Assembly (NCBI RefSeq): GCF_001953305.1
Contig: NZ_MTFE01000010.1
Location: 2,575,716 to 2,639,715 of the forward strand
DNA length: 64,000 nt
Direction of reading: 5' to 3'
Origin: Cnuella takakiae
Lineage (GTDB): Bacteria; Bacteroidota; Bacteroidia; Chitinophagales; Chitinophagaceae
The position numbers and the translations under genes were made by a program. The notes beneath the pieces were generated by a model. It saw only the letters and a program-made list of their open reading frames with translations, made no database searches and was not told the DNA's origin. The first letter of the stretch is position 1. Each line of letters begins with the position of its first letter. Below are positions 10,701-17,906 of this stretch, in pieces.

Positions 10701-11492
10701 GCTGAAATCAAGACCCCTGTTTTCGCCAATGGCATACTGAATGCCCCCCAGGAGATGCTTCAGGAAATTGGTTTCTTTATATGCCTCATCGGTATGCCCC
10801 AGGCCGGTATAAAAGGCACGGCCACCGTCATAGTCGTGGTACCAGGCAATGGGGTGATTGTCGCCATTGGCGCCCCCTTCATAAGTGGTTTCATCCAGCG
10901 TAGCCAGTACCTTGATACCGGGATAGATGTTTTTATAATTGTACCACTCGTCCCAACGCGTCCAGCGGTCGGGGAGGTGTGCTGTGCTTTTGTGCGACTT
11001 GTCTTTTACATCAATGGATGCGGTTTGCTGTTTGGGATGGCTTAGGAAATAAGCACCCACCAGGCGGTTGTACCAGGGCCAGTCGTACTCGGTATCGGCT
11101 GCGGCATGTACGCCGGCAAAGCCGCCCCCTGCCTGGATATAGCGTTCAAAAGCCACCTGTTGTTCGCCGTTGAGGACGTTCATGGTGGTGCTCAGGAAAA
11201 CTACGGCACTGTAGTTCTGTAGGCTGTCCTGTACAAAATAGCGGGCATCGCGGGTGGTGTCTACCACAAACCCGTTTTCGCGGCCCAGCAGCTGGATGGC
11301 TGCCATACCTGCGGGTATGGACTGGTGGTAAAATCCTGCGGTTTTGGCAAAAACCAAAACCCTTGGCGGTCGGGCTGCGGGTGGTTCGGGCAAGGGAACA
11401 GAGACCGTTTTGGTAGACTTACAGCCGGAAAAACCTGCAAGTACGCTAACCAAGGCGGCCGAAAGGAACCATGTCTTTCCTGGAAAATTCAT
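7737..11492 (-). CDS. ThuA - glucose/sorbosone dehydrogenase - PKD - cytochrome c - CBM6 - cytochrome c lipoprotein
   Basis: A 1251-residue multidomain periplasmic or surface lipoprotein (lipobox GFSGC ending at Cys24). Domains in order: ThuA-like glutamine-amidotransferase fold (about 43-255; FAGVHAAADTEYDWPWY), PQQ-type glucose/sorbosone dehydrogenase beta-propeller (about 275-735), PKD domain (about 740-830), class I cytochrome c with heme motif C-K-A-C-H at about 879-883, a CBM6-like lectin domain (about 1010-1130), an Ala/Lys/Pro/Thr-rich linker, and a second cytochrome c with C-K-A-C-H at about 1180-1184. The two cytochrome domains are about half identical and look like an internal duplication. 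ThuA homologues act in conversion of 3-keto-disaccharides; the propeller family oxidises sugars. I infer that the protein binds a glycan, oxidises it and passes electrons to its hemes. It is divergent from a second dehydrogenase-heme gene. Confidence 0.9.
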   Translation of the reverse strand: MNFPGKTWFLSAALVSVLAGFSGCKSTKTVSVPLPEPPAARPPRVLVFAKTAGFYHQSIPAGMAAIQLLGRENGFVVDTTRDARYFVQDSLQNYSAVVFLSTTMNVLNGEQQVAFERYIQAGGGFAGVHAAADTEYDWPWYNRLVGAYFLSHPKQQTASIDVKDKSHKSTAHLPDRWTRWDEWYNYKNIYPGIKVLATLDETTYEGGANGDNHPIAWYHDYDGGRAFYTGLGHTDEAYKETNFLKHLLGGIQYAIGENRGLDFSKAYAVRTPEDNRFTKTVLTNDLNEPMELTVAPDGRVFFTERGGKFYAYEPTTRSTKLVRDFPVKAVEKYLNGLIGVTLDPKFTENNWIYFFYSSNRGEEYMQKISRFKISKDNVLDEASEQVLIEVPIDLEVSAHTGGSLAWDAQGNLYIGTGDNTVPFESHGYAPMDERDGRKVYDAQRSAGNTNDLRGKILRIHPEADGSYTIPEGNLFAKGTAGTRPEIYVMGCRNPYRIAVDQKTGILYWGEIGPDAGTDSNHGPRGYDEFNQAKKAGNYGWPFFVGNSVAYHDSDFATKAIGPLFDKNGPTNNSPNNTGLKTLPPTNAAMIYYPYNASEEFPLLGQGGRCAMGGPIYRYDPNGTNPNRLPAYYDGAMFIYDWMRNWVMAVRFDENNNYKRMEPFMPTNGDFRRPVDLEISPDGVLYMLEYGSVYGIDNEDARLVRIDFNGGNRAPIAKVAVSDTVGAAPLTVSLNRRAAKDFDEEDQVSYQWVVEGKTIPADKPDFRYTFNNKGEYLAILQARDAAGATSADTVKVKVGNAMPVVKLNTTDNKTFFFNKTTGLNYSVDVTDKEDQAIDKKKVKVALTYIPKVATTQNLVGHQEISESYNLGKTLMQASDCKACHQINAKSVGPAFLQVAQKYQGDATAISKLANKVITGGGGVWGEHAMNAHPQLSREDATEIVKYVLSLANQPQDASLPAQGSLALQEHAGNVETGRYILTASYTDKGGDAQPLTGKTILVLRPSKLQAEDADAVGRAQKQGRNVMMGGNGSWILFRNIDLQDVTGFTYRYGTTVSGGTIEVHTDSARGALISSQAMEVTGDRKFAEVTAPATATTGTHNLYFVFTKNDTPNNRLAVVDYIRVEGGREVQPAPTKKAPAKTVVEAKTAAVKTTAEKPAAPTQAVTKTSINGGALIAKSDCKACHAPKAKMVGPSYHDIARKYTKTTANVNKLAAKVISGGAGNWGQIPMTPHPQLSKQEAGAIVEHILSMK

Positions 11493-11764
11493 GAGGCGAA
11501 GCTTTCGGTTTTAAGTGTAAAAGGAACGTTTAAATATAGATATTTTCACAAGTGCACCGGCAACTTATCTGGAAGGAAAGATGGAGAATCTTATTTCCTG
11601 CCGGCAAATGCAGCAGGGTAGCAGGTTTGGCCCATTTCTATTTTCCCAGGCAACAAAGATTGCTGTACTAAACCGGGCAGCGCCTCCCTTATTTTCCTTA
11701 CCTTAAGCACGCTTTTACGTGCTACTAACGATTTAACGCTTAACCCATTACCATTCCTTTCAGT

Positions 11765-14700
11765 ATGAAAAAACGGAACCTGGTGCTTGCCTGTGCCGGT
11801 GCAATTGCCGCCTTCGCACATTTTGCCACCCCATCCTCCTCGCTGCAGTCTACTTCCGATAAGGACAGTGCCTGGGCTAAACTTTCCGATGCCGAAAGGC
11901 GGCTGCCCCAAAATGCCCTGCTGGGGGTGGACCTGGCACCCGGACTGCAGGCTACCCTTTTTGCATCCGAGCCCATGATGGGCAATCCTACCAATATCGA
12001 TATCGATAACCGCGGCAGGGTATGGGTATGCGAAGCTTATAACTACCGTCCTAAGCTCAACCCCAACAACCCGCAGCGGAATGAAGGCGACCGTATCCTG
12101 ATCCTGGAAGACACCAACGGCGATGGCCGCGCCGATGTTTCCAAAGTTTTTTATCAGGGAACGGATATCAATGCCGCCCTTGGGGTGGCTGTGCTGGGCA
12201 ATAAGGCGATCGTTTCCTGCAGCCCCAATGTTTTTGTACTCACCGACACCGATGGCGATGACAAAGCTGATAAAAAGGAAGTGCTGTTTAGCCATGTTGG
12301 CGGCGAGCAGCACGACCATGCCGTCCACTCGTTTTCATTTGGACCGGATGGTAAACTGTATTTCAACTTTGGCAATGAAGGGCAACAGCTGATGGACAAG
12401 GACGGCAACCCTTTAAAAGATAAAGACGGTAAGATTATCAACCATAAAGGCTCTCCCTACCGCCAGGGTATGGTGTTCCGGATGAACCCCGATGGCAGCG
12501 AGCTGGAAGTGCTGGCCCATAATTTCCGAAACAACTACGAAGCTGCCGTGGATGCGTTTGGCACCATCTGGCAAAGCGATAACGACGACGACGGCAACCA
12601 GGGTGTGCGCATCAATTATGTAATGGAGTATGGCAACTATGGTTATACCGATGAAATGACCGGTGCCGGCTGGCGGGCCAACCGCACCAATATGGAAGCG
12701 GAAATCCCCAAGCGGCATTGGCACCAGAATGATCCCGGTTCTATTCCCAACCTCTTGCAAACCGGCGCAGGCTCACCCACCGGGATGCTGGTTTATGAAG
12801 GCAGCAACCTGCTGCCCGAAGCGTTCCGCAATGGCATGATCCATACCGATGCCGGTCCCAACATTGTAAGGGCATACCCTGTAACAAAGGATGGCGCGGG
12901 ATACAAAGCTTCCATCGTGAAGATCATGGAAGGTACCCGCGACAAATGGTTCCGACCTTCGGATGTATGCGTGGCGCCCGATGGTTCCATCTTCGTTGCC
13001 GACTGGTACGATCCCGGTGTGGGTGGTCACCAGATGGGCGATATGAACCGTGGCCGGGTGTACCGCATTGCCCCTCCGGGTTCGGCTTATACCGTCACCG
13101 CCTCCGAGCTCAATACTGCCGAAGGTGCGGTAAAAGCATTGCTGAACCCCAACATGGCCACCCGTTACCTGGGCTGGCAGCAACTGCAGCAAATGGGTGC
13201 TGCTGCCGAACCTGCATTGCTGGCCGTATACAATGGCGCCGACCAACGGATGAAAGCAAAGGCATTCTGGTTTTTGGCAAAAATGCCCAACAAGGGTAAT
13301 AGCTATGTGCAACAGGCACTCAAAGATGCCAACCCGGATATCCGGATTGCCGCTTTGCGTGCTTCCCGCCAGCTTAATGGTGATGTGATTGCTGCCGTGC
13401 GCCAACTGGTACGGGATGCCGACCCGCAGGTGCGCCGTGAAGCTGCCATTGCCCTCCGCCACAACGCAGCTCCAGAAGCTGCAGCGCTTTGGGCCGACCT
13501 GGCTGCTCAATATGATGGCCGCGACCGCTGGTACCTGGAAGCATTGGGTATTGGTGCCGATGCGCAGTGGGAACGCTACCTGGCTGCTTGGAAGGAAAAA
13601 GCAGCAACCATGCCTGTAGCTGCTGCCCGCGATATTGCCTGGCGTGCCCGCACAGGGGCGGCCCTGCCGATGCTGGCTGCTGGCATTACCGATGATGCCA
13701 CTGCTGCCCCAGACCGCCTGAAGTTTTTCAGAGCTTTTGATTTTATCCAGGATCCTTTTAAAGAGGAAGTGCTGCTTTCCCTGCTCGACAACCAGGGCCC
13801 CAACAAGCAACAGATTGTGGCTACAGCCCTGCGTCATCTGGACCCTTCCGTTGTAGGCCGGTTCCCCAAAGCCAAGACTGCCCTAGATGCTACCCTCGCT
13901 TCGCTAAAGGGCACCCAGGATTTTGTATCCCTGGCTGGCCGTTATGGCGTAAAGGACCAGAATGAAGAACTTTTGAAAATTGCCTTGGCAAATGCCAATG
14001 CTCCGCTGGGTGTAGAAGCCGCCAACATGCTACTGAAAACCGGCGGCGAGCCCCTGATCCGCAAGGTTATTTCCGGAACAGATAAATCCAAAGCCATGGC
14101 TGCTATCGGTGTGCTGGGCCGCTCGGGCAGCGGGCAGGCCATGAAAGCCATGGAAGCCCTTATTGCTGACCCTGCCATACCGGTGCAACTGCGGCAGGAA
14201 GCCGTGCGCCGGCTGGCAGGCGGTTGGATGGAATCGGAATACTTGGTGGGCATGATTAAAAGCGGAAGGCTGCCCAAAAACCTGGAACCAACTGCTGCTG
14301 CAGCCCTGTCTACCACTTATCGCAAGGACATGCAACAGGAAGCCCTTAAATACCTCGGTGGCGTTCAAGGCAAAGCCGGCGCCCTGCCCAGCATCAGCAT
14401 GCTGTCGCAGCAAAAAGGAGATGTGGCCCAGGGTAAAAAAATATATACCACCTTTTGCGCCTCCTGCCACAAAGCCGGCAATGAAGGTGCCGCATTCGGG
14501 CCAGCACTGAGCCAGATTGGTAGCAAGCTGCCCAAGGAAGCCCTGTACATGGCCATCCTCCATCCCGATCAGGGAATTTCTTTTGGCTATGAAGGCCATA
14601 CCTTCAAACTGAAAGATGGCAACACCGCTGTGGGCATCGTCTCTTCCGAAACAGAAAGTGAAGTGGAACTGGTGCTTCCCGGCGGCATCAAAAACAGGAT

Positions 14701-14851
14701 TGCAAAAAGCAATATTGCCTCCCGTGAGCAGATGAAAAATTCGATGATGCCAGCAGGATTGCAAGCCGCCATGAGCCAGAAAGAACTGGTAAGCCTCGTG
14801 GAGTTCCTTTCTTCGCTGAAGGCTGCCGACAAGCAAGTAACCATGAAATAA
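11765..14851 (+). CDS. PVC-type membrane-bound dehydrogenase domain, HEAT repeats and heme-binding cytochrome c domain
   Basis: 1028 residues with an N-terminal signal peptide (KKRNLVLACAGAIAAFAHFA). The N-terminal half (about 55-450) is a beta-propeller of the putative membrane-bound dehydrogenase family first defined in Pirellula and Verrucomicrobium (TIGR02604-like: VDLAPGLQATLFASEP, then NPTNIDIDNRGRVWV). HEAT-like helical repeats follow (about 460-860), then a heme domain of the TIGR02603 type with C-A-S-C-H at residues 898-902 and a later LKDGNTAVGIV block. It should act in the periplasm as an oxidoreductase that delivers electrons to a c-type heme; the substrate is unknown. It is divergent from the ThuA/dehydrogenase gene across a 272-bp gap and leads, after 68 bp, into a Tat-exported TIM-barrel gene. 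Confidence 0.88.
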   Translation: MKKRNLVLACAGAIAAFAHFATPSSSLQSTSDKDSAWAKLSDAERRLPQNALLGVDLAPGLQATLFASEPMMGNPTNIDIDNRGRVWVCEAYNYRPKLNPNNPQRNEGDRILILEDTNGDGRADVSKVFYQGTDINAALGVAVLGNKAIVSCSPNVFVLTDTDGDDKADKKEVLFSHVGGEQHDHAVHSFSFGPDGKLYFNFGNEGQQLMDKDGNPLKDKDGKIINHKGSPYRQGMVFRMNPDGSELEVLAHNFRNNYEAAVDAFGTIWQSDNDDDGNQGVRINYVMEYGNYGYTDEMTGAGWRANRTNMEAEIPKRHWHQNDPGSIPNLLQTGAGSPTGMLVYEGSNLLPEAFRNGMIHTDAGPNIVRAYPVTKDGAGYKASIVKIMEGTRDKWFRPSDVCVAPDGSIFVADWYDPGVGGHQMGDMNRGRVYRIAPPGSAYTVTASELNTAEGAVKALLNPNMATRYLGWQQLQQMGAAAEPALLAVYNGADQRMKAKAFWFLAKMPNKGNSYVQQALKDANPDIRIAALRASRQLNGDVIAAVRQLVRDADPQVRREAAIALRHNAAPEAAALWADLAAQYDGRDRWYLEALGIGADAQWERYLAAWKEKAATMPVAAARDIAWRARTGAALPMLAAGITDDATAAPDRLKFFRAFDFIQDPFKEEVLLSLLDNQGPNKQQIVATALRHLDPSVVGRFPKAKTALDATLASLKGTQDFVSLAGRYGVKDQNEELLKIALANANAPLGVEAANMLLKTGGEPLIRKVISGTDKSKAMAAIGVLGRSGSGQAMKAMEALIADPAIPVQLRQEAVRRLAGGWMESEYLVGMIKSGRLPKNLEPTAAAALSTTYRKDMQQEALKYLGGVQGKAGALPSISMLSQQKGDVAQGKKIYTTFCASCHKAGNEGAAFGPALSQIGSKLPKEALYMAILHPDQGISFGYEGHTFKLKDGNTAVGIVSSETESEVELVLPGGIKNRIAKSNIASREQMKNSMMPAGLQAAMSQKELVSLVEFLSSLKAADKQVTMK

Positions 14852-14865
14852 GTATATGCCTTTAG

Positions 14866-14902
14866 GGTTTGGCATTTGGTGCTGAACCCTAAATGCCAAA
14901 CC
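14866..14902. repeat. intergenic inverted repeat
   Basis: 12-bp perfect inverted repeat (14866-14877 with 14891-14902; GGTTTGGCATTT and its complement), loop of 13 nt. It lacks a T run, so it is unlikely to be an efficient terminator and may instead tune expression between the two genes. Confidence 0.7.
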
Positions 14903-14919
14903 TACAAACTCCTAATCAC

Positions 14920-15825
14920 ATGTCCCTCGACCGCCGTTCCGTACTTAAAGGCCTTGCAGGCAGCGCCGCTGCACTGGGTGCTTCCATGGCACTGCCTTCA
15001 ATGGCAAAGGCTGCCATCACCAATTACGACCAATTAAAAGAAGACCTCAGGGAACTGAAACTTAAAGGCCGCATCAACCATTCCGTTTGTAAGTGGTGTT
15101 ACGACAAAATACCGCTGGAAGACCTGTGCAAGGCGGCCAAGGAAATAGGTCTTACTTCAATTGAACTGCTAGGGCCCGCCGAGTGGCCAACCCTCAAAAA
15201 GTACGACCTCTATTGCGCCATGCCCTGGGGTGCACATAAGAAACTAGATCGCGGTTTCAACGATCCAACTTACCATGATGAATTGTTCCAGTTATACGAG
15301 GCCGTTATCCCGCAGGTTGCTGCCGCAGGTTTCAACCAACTAATTTGCTTCTCGGGCAACCGCCGCGGCATGAGTGATGAACAGGGATTGGAAAACTGCG
15401 CCAAAGGTTTGCAGCGCCTGATGCCCTTGGCCGAAAAGCATAAGGTTACCCTCACAATGGAACTGCTCAACAGCAAGGTGAACCACAAGGATTACCAGTG
15501 CGACCATACTGCCTGGGGCGTGGAGCTGGCGAAGAAGATCGGGTCCGACCGCTTCAAGCTGCTCTATGATATTTACCACATGCAAATCATGGAAGGCGAC
15601 GTGATTGCCACCATCAAGAAATTCCATCCTTATATCTCGCACTACCACACCGCCGGTGTGCCTGGCCGCAATGAAATTGATGACTCGCAGGAATTAAATT
15701 ACCCCGCCATCATGAAAGCGATTGTAGATACCGGTTATAAAGGTTATGTAGGACAGGAGTTCATTCCAAAGCACACCGAACCGCTGGTGAGCCTCAGGGA
15801 AAGCGTGAAGATTTGTGATGTGTAG
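14920..15825 (+). CDS. Tat-exported hydroxypyruvate-isomerase-like TIM-barrel protein
   Basis: 301 residues. Start 14920 is chosen over the in-frame ATG at 14893 because it gives a compact twin-arginine signal (DRRSVLKG, hydrophobic stretch, PSMAKA). The mature part is an xylose-isomerase-like TIM barrel related to hydroxypyruvate isomerase. Likely metal and substrate residues are seen in the contexts TMELLNSK, LLYDIYHMQIMEGD, HYHTAGVPGRNEID and YVGQEFIPK. The family interconverts small keto and aldo sugars or acts on oxidised sugars. Tat export implies folding before export, fitting a metal cofactor. Its position after the dehydrogenase-heme gene suggests that it processes the oxidised product, which is inference. 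Confidence 0.87.
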   Translation: MSLDRRSVLKGLAGSAAALGASMALPSMAKAAITNYDQLKEDLRELKLKGRINHSVCKWCYDKIPLEDLCKAAKEIGLTSIELLGPAEWPTLKKYDLYCAMPWGAHKKLDRGFNDPTYHDELFQLYEAVIPQVAAAGFNQLICFSGNRRGMSDEQGLENCAKGLQRLMPLAEKHKVTLTMELLNSKVNHKDYQCDHTAWGVELAKKIGSDRFKLLYDIYHMQIMEGDVIATIKKFHPYISHYHTAGVPGRNEIDDSQELNYPAIMKAIVDTGYKGYVGQEFIPKHTEPLVSLRESVKICDV

Positions 15826-15859
15826 GGGAGATGAATGATGAGTAATAAGTAAAAAGTAG

Positions 15860-15885
15860 AAGCCTTCCTTGTTGGGAGGCTTTTT
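15860..15885 (+). terminator. intrinsic terminator
   Basis: Stem AAGCCTTCC with GGGAGGCTT (one G.T pair), loop TTGTT, followed by TTTTT. It ends the dehydrogenase / TIM-barrel operon. Confidence 0.8.
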
Positions 15886-15948
15886 CCATTTAAAAACAAA
15901 AACTAAGGTCGGATAGGTTTTGTTTATATGGCTATTGAATGGCACTGA

Positions 15949-16034
15949 TTAGCCCACGGTTTCAACCGTGGGTAAACGATTCATGCCATTCGAAAAGCAA
16001 ACCGTTTCAACAGTTTGCAAGGCCTTTGGGCTGA
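15949..16034. repeat. REP/BIME-like double palindrome
   Basis: Two hairpins in about 86 bp: CCCACGGTT with AACCGTGGG (15953-15972) and GCAAAC-n-GTT with AAC-n-GTTTGC (15997-16018), the whole bracketed by TTAGCCCA and TGGGCTGA. It resembles the REP units mobilised by REP-associated tyrosine transposases in Bacteroidota; no such transposase is in the window. The rest of the gap between 15886 and 16295 holds nothing I can support. Confidence 0.7.
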
Positions 16035-16295
16035 AAGTTCGATTTGAAAGCAGGTTTGTGCTTTGTAAAACATAATTTGTTTGTTCCTGACCTTTTATGT
16101 TTGCCCTGGTGTTTAGGGCTGCAGGCTGCGGCAGGTAGTTACATAAAGCACTGCCAATAATGGTACTATCAGGAGGTGACCCAAACCGATGGATACTGCA
16201 AAGGTGGTCTCGTTTTCCCATTTACTATTGAGGGGGAAAAAATTGCGGAAGGCTGTGGCCAATCTTTTCCAAACAGATTTTGATTGCAGGAAGGC

Positions 16296-16331
16296 AAAAT
16301 AAAGGCAGGTATTGCTACCTGCCTTTATTTT
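16296..16331 (-). terminator. intrinsic terminator overlapping the stop codon
   Basis: 16-bp perfect stem (16296-16311 with 16316-16331), loop TTGC, AT-rich on both flanks and so possibly bidirectional. The last base pair reaches into the stop codon of the minus-strand gene. Confidence 0.88.
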
Positions 16332-16684
16332 TAAAAATTAGGTTCTTCATCTTCAAAATCGAACCGCTCGTACTGTTCTGCGAGGGTTTCGTCGAAGGTG
16401 CCGTAGTCGAAGGGAACGCCCCATTTGGCGGCGGCATACACAAAGGCATAGTTGAAGTCGTAGATATCGTCGTGGTCGAGGCCGGGATGATCGGTTACCT
16501 GCAGTACCCAATGGTACATGGCCGGCTGATCGCCTTCCTCGGTAGTGCGCAACAACTCCGCTTGGGGAACGGTAAATGCAGCGGTGCCACCACCGCTATA
16601 TTTGATGCCTTCGTTGCTGATATCCCAGTTTCCAAACTGCATAGTCAATGTTTTGGGCAAAACTACACCAATGCCGTGCCGCAT
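16331..16684 (-). CDS. hypothetical protein (117 aa, acidic C-terminus)
   Basis: Not recognised. ATG at 16684 is preferred because AAAAGG sits just upstream of it; the frame also stays open to a TTG at 16726. The product is soluble, with no signal or membrane segment, begins MRHGIGVVLPKTLTMQFGNW, and has a central HWVLQVTDHP and a strongly acidic end (EDEEPNF). It lies 123 bp downstream of an ArsR-type regulator on the same strand and could be in its operon. A stem-loop terminator touches its stop codon. The compositional style matches its neighbours, so I see no sign of recent transfer. Confidence 0.7.
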   Translation of the reverse strand: MRHGIGVVLPKTLTMQFGNWDISNEGIKYSGGGTAAFTVPQAELLRTTEEGDQPAMYHWVLQVTDHPGLDHDDIYDFNYAFVYAAAKWGVPFDYGTFDETLAEQYERFDFEDEEPNF

Positions 16685-16807
16685 GTTACCTTTTGGGTAA
16701 ACAAAATAATTGCCACTGGTGGGCAAAGTGTGGTATCTGGAATATCGGAAGGAAGGGAAGGCCCTTACAGGGGTATTTCGGGCAGGAGGATGGATGATGA
16801 AGGAGGC

Positions 16808-17140
16808 TTAGCTCAGCCCGCCTATTAGATGCAGCATCTGGTTGAGGCGCGGGTAGTTGAGGGAGTAATAGATGTTCTTACCCTGTCTCTCGGTGTGAAC
16901 CAGGTTGGCCCTGCGCAGGATAGCCAGGTGTTGGGATGCTACGGCCTGTACCAGTCGGAAAGAAATGAAAATGTCGGTAACCGTACAGGAACCTTTGTCG
17001 TGGATAAAGAGAATCATGTCGATGCGGAGGCGGTGGTCGAGGGCTTTAAGGAGGTAATGCGCTTTACGGAGCTGCAGTTCCTCGCCCTGTAAAAGGGGCG
17101 CATTGTTGCCTTCAGTGGGTACGGATGGCTTGTTAAGCAT
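16808..17140 (-). CDS. ArsR/SmtB-family winged-helix transcriptional regulator
   Basis: 110 residues, normal for the family. After a short disordered N-terminus, a winged helix-turn-helix runs from about residue 28 to the end: LLKALDHRLRIDMILFIHDKGSCTVTDI, the recognition helix region SFRLVQAVASQHLAILRRANLV, and the wing HTERQGKNIYYSLN. No obvious metal-binding cysteine cluster is present (only one Cys, in the GSCTVTD segment), so it may not be a metal sensor. It probably represses its own gene and the gene after it. Confidence 0.9.
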   Translation of the reverse strand: MLNKPSVPTEGNNAPLLQGEELQLRKAHYLLKALDHRLRIDMILFIHDKGSCTVTDIFISFRLVQAVASQHLAILRRANLVHTERQGKNIYYSLNYPRLNQMLHLIGGLS

Positions 17141-17211
17141 GGGTTACGTATTTAGGGTTTCGGTATATATGCCAACGGGCATCGGTAACCGAAGATAAAG
17201 AAGAGTTTCGG

Positions 17212-17223
17212 ATATGCGTATAT
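17212..17223. promoter_or_regulatory. candidate operator upstream of the ArsR-type gene
   Basis: Near-palindrome ATATGCGTATAT, 72 bp upstream of the regulator start, in a short gap that also holds CGGTATATATGCC and CGGTAACCG. ArsR-family dimers bind such AT-rich dyads; assignment is tentative. Confidence 0.35.
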
Positions 17224-17362
17224 GTTCCTGTAGTTTTCCCCCGGCCCATACTTCGTATTTTTACTGTGAACAGCCCCCTCTAGCAAAAATAATTCCGGTT
17301 TTGCACCAAGGCCTGATTCTCAATTAGCTGGGAGCTATTTATTTTCCGCACTCCGCTTTTCT

Positions 17363-17370
17363 TATTTTTG
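17363..17370 (+). promoter_or_regulatory. Bacteroidota -7 box TATTTTTG, 4 nt before the start codon
   Basis: Matches TAnnTTTG. With ATG at 17375 only 4 nt later, transcription would begin at or next to the start codon, suggesting a leaderless mRNA. Confidence 0.5.
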
Positions 17371-17374
17371 AAAG

Positions 17375-17662
17375 ATGACCTTTCAAGCATTTACCCAAAG
17401 CCTGAACGATACCCAGCCGCCACCCAACCTTTCGCTTGCCCTCGAGGCCCTTTGGTATGATGGGCAGGGTAATTGGGAACAATCACACCAGCTCATACAG
17501 GATGAACCGGGTACGGAAGCCGCTCTCATCCATGCCTATCTCCACCGCAAGGAAGGCGATACCTGGAACGCCGATTACTGGTACCGCCGTGCAGGCCGAA
17601 CCCGGCCCGCGCTCAGCCTTCAGGCCGAGTGGGAAGCCCTGGTGCAGGAACTGCTGCCTTAA
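17375..17662 (+). CDS. conserved hypothetical protein (95 aa)
   Basis: Short soluble protein without a named domain that I can assign. The sequence has two recognisable blocks, ALEALWYDGQGNWEQSHQLI and IHAYLHRKEGDTWNADYWY, reading like two short helical hairpins of a TPR-like fold. I recall similar short proteins in other Bacteroidota, but their function is unknown to me. The gene stands alone with its own possible leaderless promoter. The 244 bp after it, up to the histidine kinase gene, show nothing further. Confidence 0.72.
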   Translation: MTFQAFTQSLNDTQPPPNLSLALEALWYDGQGNWEQSHQLIQDEPGTEAALIHAYLHRKEGDTWNADYWYRRAGRTRPALSLQAEWEALVQELLP

Positions 17663-17906
17663 TTAGTTAGCTGGTTGTAGTGGTAAAGCTTGCCGGGTTG
17701 ACCATGCTTTCAGGTAAATCTATCCATTTGCCATACTACCGGTGTTTATTTCGTTTAAAAGAAACACAGCCCCGTTGGCTTTTGATTGCCTAGACAACAG
17801 CGGTCGCTACCTGGCACCAAATGGAAAATGCCGGCGGCTGTTTTTTGGATAAATGCGCTCTTTCTTTTGTGCTGCTGCCCTTACCGAGAATCATTGGCTC
17901 CATTCT

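Noticed and set aside
8700-11045. 781-codon open frame on the plus strand
   Set aside because: It lies entirely antisense to the ThuA/dehydrogenase gene, whose domains and heme motifs are unmistakable; the frame is a by-product of codon bias and has no recognisable domain.
15949-16221. 90-codon minus-strand frame in the gap after the TIM-barrel gene
   Set aside because: It reads through the REP-like palindromes, has no conserved motif, no promoter and no ribosome-binding site.
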